Shown here one piece after another: positions 52,774 to 60,513 of a stretch of DNA of 64,000 nucleotides. Within the stretch, counting starts at the first letter, position 1; the number at the start of each line of letters is the position of its first letter. This DNA is from Bradyrhizobium lablabi. GTDB taxonomy: Bacteria; Pseudomonadota; Alphaproteobacteria; Rhizobiales; Xanthobacteraceae. Position numbers and translations under genes: made by a program. The notes beneath the pieces are model-generated. The model was not told the origin of the DNA. It did no database searches and saw only the letters and a list, made by a program, of their open reading frames with translations. Where the stretch lies: the NCBI RefSeq assembly GCF_018131005.1, contig NZ_JAFCJK010000005.1:1-64000 (forward strand), given 5' to 3'.

Positions 52774-54609
52774 TCATCGGCATATCTGGACGTTGCCGCC
52801 GCCGCCCTCGCGCGGGCCGCCTTCCGCGGTCGTTCTGAATTCCAAATGACATCCGCGGGCTACGGGACGGCAGCCGATGCTATCGCACACGATCTGGCCT
52901 GATGCCTGCGGCCTCGACGCGCGGGGCTCACGTGAAATCCGTTCCCGAGGCGGGCTGTAAGGCCGGTCGTCAAGCGCGCGATAGGGCCGCTCGTCACGTT
53001 CGCGCTTTGCCGTCGGCGTTTTTGCGCGTCGCTTCTCGCACTTGTTTTCATCGTTGAGGAATGAGCCTTCCTGGCAAGCGATTCTTGTGCATTGGTCGCC
53101 GTCGGGTTTGAAGCCGTGTTCGCAGACCAGCGGGCAGACCCGCGACGGCTTGAGCTTGATCGCGCCGAGCGCATCGATACTTGCAAGCTTGACGTCGAAC
53201 TTGGTTCTGGCATGCCGGTTGAACAGCGCCAGCGAGCGCCGCGAATCCGCGTTCCATTCGCCGTCGGCAGCACCGGTGAAACAGCCTACCCGGCGCAACT
53301 CGCTCTGCACGGATTTAGCGAGATCGGCCGGTTCCGGTCCTGCGCTAAGAGCGGCGACCTTGACCTTCTCATCTTGAGCCGATGGACCGGATGCGGAATT
53401 GTTATCCGGATCCTTCGCGCCGAAGCCACCGCCCGTGGCGGTTTCGGAAGCGGTCCGCTTCCGCTCGGCTTCGGCGGCTTGCTCCTGCGCCGCTTGTTTT
53501 GTTCTTTCGGCCGCAATTCGGGCTTCTTCCGCAGCCTTCGCGTCCGCGGCCGCCTTCTCCTGGGCAGCGCCCTGTGCGCCTTCGGAGGCGAGCCGGACTC
53601 GCTGTTCTTCGGCCAATTGCGCCTTCTCGGTCGCGGCAAGACGTGTTTCCTCTGCGGTAATCTTCGCGAGCTGAAGTTTGGCCAGACTTGCGTAATAGCC
53701 ATCCGGATACTGGGCGAGGAAAGCGCTCAATGCGGCCTTGTTGCCGAGCTGCAATGCCAACTCGTAATCGCGACGAATCTCCGACTGCGGATTGGCGGTG
53801 GCCGCCGGCGTTGATTCCACGGCGCTCGGAGCAGGCACCAGCGCAACGTCCTCACCGCCGAGCGAGCCGTAGACATAAGGCTCTTGTCGGTTGCCTGTGG
53901 CTTCCAAAACATCGTCGCGGACAAATCCGAAAGCCCTGCGCAAGTCGAGTCCCGGTTTTGCGATATACTTGACCAGGGCTGTCGCGTAGGGGCTGTTCTG
54001 GCTGTTGCCGTCGAGGGCCGTCAACCCGGCTTTCGCCGCGAAAGCCACCAGCGTATTGGATGTCGTGGGTTCGACCCTGGCGAGCCCGCGGCTGATTGTT
54101 CTCGAGGCGACTGTTCGCTTCATCGCGTCCGCGAAAGGATTGTTGCGGCACGCATCGACAATCACAAGCCGCAGTTGCCTTGCTGGCTCAATCGCCAGCA
54201 AAACGCGGTCAAGCGAGAACGCCTCGTCATAAATGTCTGTATCGCGCTCCAGTCGGGCGTCCGTGGGGATCAGATAATTCGTACCATCGATCTCGATGCC
54301 ATGACCGGCGTAATAGACCACGGCAATGTCGGCGCCACGAGCTTGATCGGCGAAATCTCTCAGCGCTCGCCGCATGTCGGGAGATGCGAGATTTAGTCTT
54401 GAGTCAACGACATCGAAGCCGGCGCCCTTCAAGGTCGCCGCGATGGCCGCAGCATCGTTGGCGGGGTTCGGAAGCAGCGGAGCGTGCTGATAGTTGGAAT
54501 TGCCGACGATCAGCGCCACGCGCTTCGTGGCCCAGGCCGGTTGACAGGCGAGGAGGAAGGCAGCGCAAAGACAAAACCCGAAAAATCTGATGTGCGTGTG
54601 CAAGCTCAT
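52774..54609 (-). CDS. Exported caspase-family protein
   Basis: A 611-residue protein with a signal peptide (FGFCLCAAFLLACQPAWA). The caspase p20-like domain (residues ~28-250) has RVALIVGNSNYQHAP, His103 in YYAGHGIE and Cys154 in VDACRNNPF. A long Ala/Glu/Lys/Arg-rich coiled coil follows (~310-410), and the C-terminus is Cys-containing and Arg-rich. Such caspase/peptidoglycan-type exported proteins are common in Bradyrhizobium and are of unknown function. It is not clearly tied to the T6SS. Confidence 0.8.
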   Translation of the reverse strand: MSLHTHIRFFGFCLCAAFLLACQPAWATKRVALIVGNSNYQHAPLLPNPANDAAAIAATLKGAGFDVVDSRLNLASPDMRRALRDFADQARGADIAVVYYAGHGIEIDGTNYLIPTDARLERDTDIYDEAFSLDRVLLAIEPARQLRLVIVDACRNNPFADAMKRTVASRTISRGLARVEPTTSNTLVAFAAKAGLTALDGNSQNSPYATALVKYIAKPGLDLRRAFGFVRDDVLEATGNRQEPYVYGSLGGEDVALVPAPSAVESTPAATANPQSEIRRDYELALQLGNKAALSAFLAQYPDGYYASLAKLQLAKITAEETRLAATEKAQLAEEQRVRLASEGAQGAAQEKAAADAKAAEEARIAAERTKQAAQEQAAEAERKRTASETATGGGFGAKDPDNNSASGPSAQDEKVKVAALSAGPEPADLAKSVQSELRRVGCFTGAADGEWNADSRRSLALFNRHARTKFDVKLASIDALGAIKLKPSRVCPLVCEHGFKPDGDQCTRIACQEGSFLNDENKCEKRRAKTPTAKRERDERPYRALDDRPYSPPRERISREPRASRPQASGQIVCDSIGCRPVARGCHLEFRTTAEGGPREGGGGNVQICR

Positions 54610-55014
54610 GGCGTGACGTCCGGCAACAGCCTAAGGGCAGGGTAATATCAAAGACGACAGCCGTGCTGGGTCGCGGCCACTCATCTCCATGAAGTAACGA
54701 TCTTGACCCTAATCCATTCCTGATTTTGTCGTTCAACGAACTGAAGACGTTCAAGAAAGCGTAACGGGTTCGCGGGGGGCTGGGGTCGATTTGACCCAGG
54801 GCAAAAAGCTTTCTCCTGTAGGAAAGTCGTTGATTTTATTGGATTTTCCTTGTCTCGCGCTCGAGCGGCCTCGTAGGCTCGGAGCCCGCCTCACACTCCC
54901 GTGTTTGGCGTCAACACTTTCTGAGCGACCGCATCTAACGCGATGGTTTTGCCGTCCCGCACGCACCTCTAGGCTCGTGAACCTGATCGGTTCGCCGTCG
55001 CACAAGGCTCGCAG
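54610..55014. other. 405-base gap with no supported gene
   Basis: Frames on both strands lack ribosome-binding sites and protein-like composition. The sequence is more AT-rich near 54810-54850. A weak minus-strand stem, CTTTC/GAAAG followed by CTTTTT near 54808-54825, could terminate the gene at 55015-55263. Confidence 0.4.
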
Positions 55015-55263
55015 TCAGCTCGGTGGAGCATGTTGACAGGCGCTTGACCGCGGCCTGGCGCCACGCTTGTCTGGCGGCACGTTGCAATTGTCGATGCGCT
55101 GCTCATCGTTCCATTTGCGGCCGAGCCTTTCCTTGCCAGTGAGGGTGCCTTGTCGCGGCGCCGCTTCCGCGGATCGGCTCGGTTGTCTGGTCTCGGCAGA
55201 CGCGGATGCGACCCAGCAGAGCGCAAGAAGGCAGGTCAATGCTGTCCTACCGGTGCAAACCAT
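55015..55263 (-). CDS. Small exported hypothetical protein
   Basis: An 82-residue protein with a signal peptide (TALTCLLALCWVASASA) and a polar mature part containing LTGKERLGRKWNDEQRIDNC. Proteins with this LTGKERLG...DEQRIDNC pattern are common in Bradyrhizobium-type genomes, with no known function. The long open frame continues upstream to 55578, but only the ATG at 55263, preceded by GAGGCTGAAC, makes a sensible exported protein. It is divergent from lanmodulin across a 202-base gap. Confidence 0.7.
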   Translation of the reverse strand: MVCTGRTALTCLLALCWVASASAETRQPSRSAEAAPRQGTLTGKERLGRKWNDEQRIDNCNVPPDKRGARPRSSACQHAPPS

Positions 55264-55428
55264 GTTCAGCCTCGCTGGTCTTTCGTGGTGCGATGCAATT
55301 GATGCGTACCCAACGAGTGGACTTGGAAGGCGGTCGCGTCCACCCGAAACCCGACAGCCTGATGGATTGCTTGACCCATGCAGGCGCTCGCGGAAGGTGT
55401 TAGCGTGCATGGCGAATCGCAGATAGCA

Positions 55429-55446
55429 TTCCGCGTTTTCGCGGAA
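55429..55446 (+). promoter_or_regulatory. Perfect hairpin in the lanmodulin leader
   Basis: TTCCGCG (55429-55435) and CGCGGAA (55440-55446) pair around TTTT, 19 bases before the lanmodulin ATG and just upstream of its ribosome-binding site (GGAGAGGG). It could be an operator dyad or an RNA element affecting translation. Confidence 0.5.
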
Positions 55447-55465
55447 CGGCGAGCAGGAGAGGGAA

Positions 55466-55867
55466 ATGATGATATCGCGGCGATCCGTTGCTTTGGCGCT
55501 GGTCCTTGCAGTTATTTCAGGCCCGGCATTGGCGGCGCCGGCCCGCAGCAACGTGCTCAAGATGCTTGATCCCGACAATGACGGTACGGTGGATCTGGCC
55601 GAGGCAAAGAAGGCTGCGGCCGACCTGTTTGCAAGGCTGGATCCGGATCATGACGGCACCCTCGACGCCCGCGAGCTGAGAGGGAGGCTGAGCGCCAAGG
55701 AACTCGCCGCGGCGGATCCCGATCATGATGGGACGCTGACGCTCGACGAATATCTCGCGGTCGTGGAGAAGCGCTTTACTGCTGCCGATCCTGACAAGGA
55801 CGGAACGCTGGATGCGAAGGAGCTGAAATCGCGCGGCGGCCAGGCATTGTTGCGCCTGCTCAAATAG
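55466..55867 (+). CDS. lanM: Lanmodulin, periplasmic lanthanide-binding EF-hand protein
   Basis: A 133-residue protein with a signal peptide (VALALVLAVISGPALA, cleavage near residue 23) and four EF loops: DPDNDGTVDLAE (35-46), DPDHDGTLDARE (59-70), DPDHDGTLTLDE (84-95) and DPDKDGTLDAKE (108-119). All four have Pro at loop position 2. Adjacent loops are only 12-13 residues apart. Both features and the 133-residue length match lanmodulin of Methylorubrum extorquens, a picomolar lanthanide binder, rather than ordinary calmodulin-like proteins. Loop 3 has Thr instead of Asp at position 9. AGGAGAGGGAA precedes the ATG. It lies beside pqqA and quinoprotein genes, consistent with lanthanide-dependent methanol oxidation. 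Confidence 0.9.
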   Translation: MMISRRSVALALVLAVISGPALAAPARSNVLKMLDPDNDGTVDLAEAKKAAADLFARLDPDHDGTLDARELRGRLSAKELAAADPDHDGTLTLDEYLAVVEKRFTAADPDKDGTLDAKELKSRGGQALLRLLK

Positions 55868-56081
55868 GGCCGAGGCGTGGGCCTTGGCGGGGGGAGGGGG
55901 CGACCCGGGGTGCGCTGCGGCAAGCCGAGGCCGGGTGGAGAATAAAAAGTTGCGATTTCTCTCTCGGGCAAGACATGGCCCGAATGGCGACGTTGCCCCT
56001 TTCAGCCCCGTGCGTCCGCGCCCTGAAAACACCTGATCCGACAATGTGCGGGTTTCCCAGTCGACCCAAATCCCGGCAAGC

Positions 56082-56098
56082 GTCAACGAATCGTTGAC
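56082..56098. promoter_or_regulatory. 17-base palindrome upstream of pqqA
   Basis: GTCAACGA and TCGTTGAC flank a single central A. It lies 121 bases before the pqqA start in the 351-base gap after lanmodulin. The single-base centre and perfect arms suggest a dimeric repressor or activator site rather than an RNA hairpin. Confidence 0.5.
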
Positions 56099-56180
56099 CG
56101 GCGCGACATGTCCAGCAGCGAAGTCGGCCCGCTCCCGCTGCAACTTGCACTGTGCCGGCGGCAGCCCTAGCCTTTGGCCC

Positions 56181-56197
56181 GGCGCGAGGTACGCGCC
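56181..56197 (+). promoter_or_regulatory. Small hairpin in the pqqA leader
   Basis: GGCGCG and CGCGCC pair around AGGTA, ending 21 bases before the pqqA ATG. It may affect translation or stability of the short message. Confidence 0.35.
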
Positions 56198-56218
56198 AAA
56201 CTACCTGGGAGCACCCGA

Positions 56219-56299
56219 ATGACCTGGAAGACTCCGAAGATCGTCGAAGTGCCGGTGGGCATGGAAATCAACATGTACGCCTGCGCAGCGCGCAAGTGA
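56219..56299 (+). CDS. pqqA: PQQ precursor peptide PqqA (orphan)
   Basis: A 26-codon gene. The peptide starts MTWKTPKIVEVPVGMEIN and continues MYACAARK before TGA. Glu16 and Tyr20 lie in the conserved ExxxY pattern whose side chains are cross-linked by PqqE to form pyrroloquinoline quinone. GGGAG lies 8 bases before the ATG. No pqqB, pqqC, pqqD or pqqE follows; the next gene is an outer-membrane protein. It is therefore an extra or separated precursor gene that would depend on maturation enzymes encoded elsewhere. Confidence 0.9.
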   Translation: MTWKTPKIVEVPVGMEINMYACAARK

Positions 56300-56531
56300 C
56301 CAAGACGTCTGCCCGGCTCGTGCAGTCTATTGCACCGAGCCGCGGCAGGCCCTCGGTTCGGCTTCGGGCCTACCGACGATTCGATTTCGTTCGCCCCCGA
56401 CGGGCGATCCCATGCTGCTGCTAGTTGATGTCCTCATCCGGGGTCCAGTCGCGCTTGCGACCGAGCGCTCGATTTGCCCGCCAGCCGCGGTTACCCTAGG
56501 CTGCAGTTTGGAGCTGCGCCAGCTGGGGATC

Positions 56532-57416
56532 ATGGTTCGCGTCATCAAAATGGTTCGTCGAGCTACGGCGTCTTGTGCAGCGGTCACAGTTTTCGCTGCG
56601 TTGCTGCCGTTCGCCGTGCAAGCGGAAGAGATCGATACCGAGCACATTTTCGGCTTCATGATTGGCACCGATGTCGGCAATCTCGGCGAGCGTGAATTCC
56701 AGACCCAGACCACCGGGCGCTTCGCCAAGGATAGCGGCCGCTATCGCGCCGTCAGCCAACAATTCGAATTGGAGTTCGTCCCGGTCCAGAATTTTCGCAT
56801 AGAGCTTGGAACGGCCTTCAATGCACATGACATCAACGGCGTTCCGGGCTTTGAGGATCGCCGACAATTGTCGTGGCAGAACGTCTCGATCGATTTCCGA
56901 TATCGCTTCCTTGATCGCGCGGCCGCACCGTTCGGGATGACGCTGGCAATGGAAACTCATGCCGAGCGTGTCGATGAGACGACTGCTGCGGTGGTCCGCG
57001 GCTACGGCACCGAGTTCACGCTGGCATTGGAGCGTGACGTGATCCCGAATCTCGCGGTGGCGACACTCAACTTGACGTATGAACCGGAGTGGATTCGTAT
57101 CCCGCGAACGGGCTCGGCAGAGCAGGAGAGCACTATCGGCGCAGCATTCGGGCTGATGGCGCAGGTGCGTCCCGGCATCCTGATCGGTGGCGAGGCGCGT
57201 TACTTCCGGAGATATGAAGGGATCGGTCTCGACGAGTTCGCAGGTCAAGCGCTCTTCATCGGCCCGACCGCGTATTTCCAACTGTCGGAGGCCTCGCGCC
57301 TGACCGCAAGCTGGAGTGTCCAGGCCTGGGGCCGTCCAGCCGGAATCGCTGCCTCGCTTGATCTCGCCAATTTCGAGCGCCAGCAGGCGCGGCTGGTATT
57401 CGGTGTCAACTTCTAA
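56532..57416 (+). CDS. Exported outer-membrane beta-barrel-like protein
   Basis: A 294-residue protein with a signal peptide (ASCAAVTVFAALLPFAVQA) and alternating amphipathic strands such as VQNFRIELGTAFNAHDINGV, SWQNVSIDFRYRFLDR and ARLVFGVNF. The final Phe and strand pattern fit an outer-membrane barrel. GGGG precedes the ATG at 56532, and another in-frame ATG lies 18 bases later. It follows pqqA by 232 bases on the same strand. No TonB box or plug is present, so it is not a typical lanthanophore receptor. A porin-like or alcohol-oxidation-linked role is speculative. Confidence 0.7.
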   Translation: MVRVIKMVRRATASCAAVTVFAALLPFAVQAEEIDTEHIFGFMIGTDVGNLGEREFQTQTTGRFAKDSGRYRAVSQQFELEFVPVQNFRIELGTAFNAHDINGVPGFEDRRQLSWQNVSIDFRYRFLDRAAAPFGMTLAMETHAERVDETTAAVVRGYGTEFTLALERDVIPNLAVATLNLTYEPEWIRIPRTGSAEQESTIGAAFGLMAQVRPGILIGGEARYFRRYEGIGLDEFAGQALFIGPTAYFQLSEASRLTASWSVQAWGRPAGIAASLDLANFERQQARLVFGVNF

Positions 57417-57417
57417 G

Positions 57418-57508
57418 AGCATTATAGGTTCTGATTGAACCAGAACCGAAGCTCCAGATTGTGACGCGATTTCTTTGCGCGAACCGGCTCCATTTCGCTC
57501 GAAAACGT
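57418..57508. repeat. Interspersed palindromic repeat of Bradyrhizobium type
   Basis: The stretch opens with the dyad GGTTCTG (57427-57433) / CAGAACC (57441-57447) and continues with GTGACGCGATTTCTTTGCGC and GAACCGG...TCGCTCGAAAACG. It resembles the short REP-like elements scattered through Bradyrhizobium genomes. It directly follows the outer-membrane gene and could also act as a transcript end. Confidence 0.5.
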
Positions 57509-57610
57509 TGTTGGCCGGTTCCCGTTCCATCTCAGGGAGCTGTGAAACCACGCCTTGCTGACTACGTATTCTTGGGTGTTATCTACCATGGGCTTAGTCG
57601 AGGACTGCGC

Positions 57611-57847
57611 ATGAACCCCATCGACTTGATTGTCACCGTATGTGCCGTGCTTTCGCCGGCCACTTGCGAAGAGCAACACCTGCTGTTCAACTGGAGCGGC
57701 TCGCTGCGGCAATGCGCGATGGCGGCGCCGCCCTATATTGCGCGATGGGTGGGCGAGCATCCGAAATGGACCGCGGTGAAGTGGCGCTGCGAGTATCCGC
57801 ATCCCAACGACAAGGCCGATGCGGGCGACGTCACGCCGGCCGGTTGA
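57611..57847 (+). CDS. Small conserved hypothetical protein
   Basis: A 78-residue protein starting MNPIDLIVTVCAVLSPATCE and containing QCAMAAPPYIARWVGEHPKW and WRCEYPHPND. Four Cys residues could form disulfides. Near-identical short proteins occur across Bradyrhizobium, with no known role. The ATG at 57611 follows CGAGGACTGCGC and is preferred to the longer frame. It is convergent with the next gene, four bases apart. Confidence 0.7.
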   Translation: MNPIDLIVTVCAVLSPATCEEQHLLFNWSGSLRQCAMAAPPYIARWVGEHPKWTAVKWRCEYPHPNDKADAGDVTPAG

Positions 57848-57851
57848 TCGG

Positions 57852-58202
57852 TTATTTGCTGCACTCCTTCAAGTCCTTATCGGAGATCGAGAACACTGCG
57901 TCGGACTTGATCTCGATATCACGGACGAAGCATTGCTTTGACTCGCGATAGCTGACCTTGGCATCGTAACGGCCGGGCTCTACACCGGTGATCCGCAGGC
58001 GCTCGTCGTGATCGACCTCCTTATCCTTGTCATTCAGCGTCTGGTTTGGGCCCCATTCATTCTTGCCGGCCGGCGATAGCTGAAAGCCGGATATGGTCGC
58101 GGTGGTCAAATTCCACAGGCGAATGCCTTTGCCCGCCGCGGCAACCTCATCCGCGCCTGTCAACAACAGCGCAATCGAGACCAGTATCCATCGCATCAGC
58201 AA
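57852..58202 (-). CDS. Exported hypothetical protein
   Basis: A 116-residue protein with a signal peptide (RWILVSIALLLTGADEVAAA) and a small beta-rich mature domain (GIRLWNLTTATISGFQLSPA, then YRESKQCFVRDIEIKSD). It contains two Cys. No family is recognised with confidence. An ATG two codons later (58196) is also possible. It is the last gene of a leftward run that includes the pentapeptide protein and the ABC importer. Confidence 0.7.
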   Translation of the reverse strand: MLMRWILVSIALLLTGADEVAAAGKGIRLWNLTTATISGFQLSPAGKNEWGPNQTLNDKDKEVDHDERLRITGVEPGRYDAKVSYRESKQCFVRDIEIKSDAVFSISDKDLKECSK

Positions 58203-58217
58203 TCCTCCTTAAGACCG

Positions 58218-59012
58218 TCATTCCTTTATCAGGCGATCGAGGTTCTTCGCCAAGCTGAAATTCTTCGCCCGGTCGAGGCCAATCGGGGCGATCAATCGTG
58301 CCGAGCCCAGATCGGCGCCGTCGAAATCGGCGTCGATCAACGTGACGCCCGTCAAATTGGCGCCCCCTAGCAGAGCGTTTTTGAGCGAGGCGCCGGTCAG
58401 GTCGGCCCCCTTCACCGAAGCAAATTCGAGATCGACACGGGACAAGTCGGCGCCGCGGGCGTTCAGCCTTTCCAGATTGGCGGATCTCAGCACCGCGCGC
58501 ATCAGGCCCATCGACTGGTTGCGCATGTCCGCGCCCAACCGCGCGCCAACGATCGAGGCGCCGACCAGGCTCGCGCCGGTCAGGTCGGCAGCGATGCGCG
58601 CTCCCGACAGATCAGCGCCGTTGAGACGGGCGCCCGCCATTTGGGATGCAAAGAGGCTCGCCCCCTTCAGTTTGGCGTCCGTCAGGTCCGCCGCGAGCAA
58701 CCAAGCCTGGTCGAGCACCGCGCCATCGAGCTTTGCGCCGACAAGCTTCGTCTTGTTGAGGCGCGCTGCGCGAAAAATCGCATTGGTCAGGTCGAGCTCG
58801 GAAAGGTCGAGGCCGGACAATTTCTTTCCGGTGAAATCGGCGCGTGCCGCAGCGGTCGCCTTGGCCAGCACGGCCTCGACGTCTTGCCGGGTCATTTCGG
58901 CGGTGACCATATCGGGGGACGACAAATCCACACCGCGCATCATGTCCTGCGCGGCCGTCGTGCTCGCGGCAAGGGTAAGGCCGAGTGCTACGGTTCGGAT
59001 CGTCCGTTTCAT
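58218..59012 (-). CDS. Exported pentapeptide-repeat protein
   Basis: A 264-residue protein with a signal peptide (TIRTVALGLTLAASTTAA) and about 30 A(D/N)LxG-type pentapeptide repeats over residues ~55-240, for example ADLTDAKLKGASLFASQMAG. These fold into a right-handed beta-helix. Secreted members are often found beside quinoprotein genes, but the role is unknown. The ATG at 59012 is preceded by GGCGGAGTTGAAC. A longer frame to 59057 overlaps the ABC ATPase gene and is not preferred. Confidence 0.8.
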   Translation of the reverse strand: MKRTIRTVALGLTLAASTTAAQDMMRGVDLSSPDMVTAEMTRQDVEAVLAKATAAARADFTGKKLSGLDLSELDLTNAIFRAARLNKTKLVGAKLDGAVLDQAWLLAADLTDAKLKGASLFASQMAGARLNGADLSGARIAADLTGASLVGASIVGARLGADMRNQSMGLMRAVLRSANLERLNARGADLSRVDLEFASVKGADLTGASLKNALLGGANLTGVTLIDADFDGADLGSARLIAPIGLDRAKNFSLAKNLDRLIKE

Positions 59013-59053
59013 GTTCAACTCCGCCGACGGCATGTTAGCACCCGCGATGGGGA

Positions 59054-59815
59054 TCACCTATGAGCATCCCGCTCGGCCGGCTCGCCGTTGGTCCGCCGCA
59101 CGATGCTTGCCTTGATCGCCGCGATCTCGGCTTCTCCGCGCGCGCCGCGCGGCAACGGGATCGGCAGGTCGGCGAGGATCCGGGCCGGGCGTGCCGACAG
59201 CAGGAACAGGCGGTCGCCGAGGCGAACGGCATCGTCCAGATTGTGGGTGACCAGAAGCGTGATCATCGAGCGGCCGCCGACGAGCGTTGCGATCTCCTCG
59301 CGCAGCCGGGCGGCGAGTGCGTCGTCGAGCGAGGCCAGTGGCTCGTCGAGGATCAGGAAATCCGGCTCGACCGCAAACGCACGGGCGAGTGCGACGCGGC
59401 GGGCGAGCCCGAGCGACAATTCGCCGGGGTAATGGCTCCGGTGCGCGGTCAATTCCAGGACGGAGAACAGCTCCGAAAGCCTGGCCCGGTCGATGTCAGG
59501 CGCGGCTAGCCGGACATTGTCCTCCACCGACCGCCACGGCAAAAGCCGCGGCTCCTGGAACACCATCCCGAGGCGGCCCGCGGCCGGCCGCGAGACCTTT
59601 CCCCGATAATCGTGGTCGAGCCCGGCAAGAATCTTCAGCATCGTGCTCTTGCCGCAGCCCGACGGGCCGACGAATACCCCGACTTCGCCGGCGCGAAGCG
59701 AAAATTTGATGCCCGTCAGCACGTCGTGGCGCTCGCCCGCTGCACTCTCGAACTGCTTGCCGGTGATTTCGACGTCAAGCTGCACGGAGCCGCCACCGCG
59801 ATGCGCGAAGTTCAA
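59054..59815 (-). CDS. ABC importer ATP-binding subunit (SsuB/TauB-like)
   Basis: A 253-residue ATPase. Walker A is GPSGCGKST and Walker B is FLILDEPLASLDD, with the switch His in VTHNLDDA. The signature is LSLGLARRV rather than LSGGxxQR, an unusual divergence. It would power import through the permease encoded just upstream; the two genes overlap by 41 bases. The SsuB/TauB branch serves sulfonates, nitrate or related small molecules. In this context an alcohol-oxidation-linked solute is possible. Confidence 0.85.
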   Translation of the reverse strand: MNFAHRGGGSVQLDVEITGKQFESAAGERHDVLTGIKFSLRAGEVGVFVGPSGCGKSTMLKILAGLDHDYRGKVSRPAAGRLGMVFQEPRLLPWRSVEDNVRLAAPDIDRARLSELFSVLELTAHRSHYPGELSLGLARRVALARAFAVEPDFLILDEPLASLDDALAARLREEIATLVGGRSMITLLVTHNLDDAVRLGDRLFLLSARPARILADLPIPLPRGARGEAEIAAIKASIVRRTNGEPAERDAHR

Positions 59816-60512
59816 AGGGCTGCACCAGCACTGTCTCGATGATCAGCACGACGGCGGCAAAGCTTAGCGAATAGGCGAGCAGCAACGGGATGTCGAAGAG
59901 CTGGAAGGCTACCCCGATCTCAAAGCCGACGCCGTTCGGCCGCCCCAGAAGCTCGGCCACCAGCACGATCTTCCAGACCAGCGAAAGGCCGGACCGCGCC
60001 GCGGCCGCGACGTAGGGTGCCAGCTGCGGCAGGACCACATGCCGGAAAGCTCGCCCGCGCGGGAATGCGAACACCGTTGCCATCTCGTCCAGCGCCGGAT
60101 CGAGCGCGCGGGCGCCTTCGCGCAAGGTCACGACCGCGGTCGGCAGCTTGTTGATCGCGATCGCCGCAATGGCGGCGACTTCGGTGAGCCCGGCCCAGAT
60201 ATAGGCGAGCACGATGACGACGAGGGCCGGCAGGTTGAGCAGCAGGATGAGCCAGGGATCGCCGAGCCGGTTCGCGAGCCGCACGCGGCCCATCAGGTAG
60301 CCGATCGCCGAGCCGAGCGCCATCGCGAGCGTAAAGGCGAGCGCAACGCGGGCAAGTGTGGCGCCGAGGTTGAAGAACAGCGCGCCGGATTTGGCCTCGG
60401 CGATCATCGTCGCCAGCACGACGGGCGGCGCCGGCAATTTGGCGTCTCCGATCAGCAGCGAACCAATCCACCAGGTCGCGATGAACAGCGCAAATGACAG
60501 CAGGCGCAGCAC
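59775..60512 (-). CDS. ABC importer permease (SsuC/TauC-like)
   Basis: A 245-residue inner-membrane permease of the BPD_transp_1 family with about six membrane segments. The conserved EAA-type loop appears as ATVFAFPRGRAFRHVVLPQL. The start is taken as the GTG at 60512, one base after the substrate-binding-protein stop and preceded by GGAGACTGAC. The longer frame upstream overlaps that gene in a basic, non-membrane-like sequence and is discarded. Confidence 0.85.
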   Translation of the reverse strand: MLRLLSFALFIATWWIGSLLIGDAKLPAPPVVLATMIAEAKSGALFFNLGATLARVALAFTLAMALGSAIGYLMGRVRLANRLGDPWLILLLNLPALVVIVLAYIWAGLTEVAAIAAIAINKLPTAVVTLREGARALDPALDEMATVFAFPRGRAFRHVVLPQLAPYVAAAARSGLSLVWKIVLVAELLGRPNGVGFEIGVAFQLFDIPLLLAYSLSFAAVVLIIETVLVQPFELRASRWRLRAA

Positions 60513-60513
60513 G

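Noticed and set aside
49180..54609. The two caspase-fold proteins as a CHAT/gasdermin-type defence pair
   Set aside because: Both carry signal peptides and no gasdermin-like or nucleotide-sensing partner is present, so a cytoplasmic abortive-infection system is not supported.
54751..55036. Overlapping frames on both strands in the gap before the small exported protein
   Set aside because: No start signals and low protein-like character on either strand.
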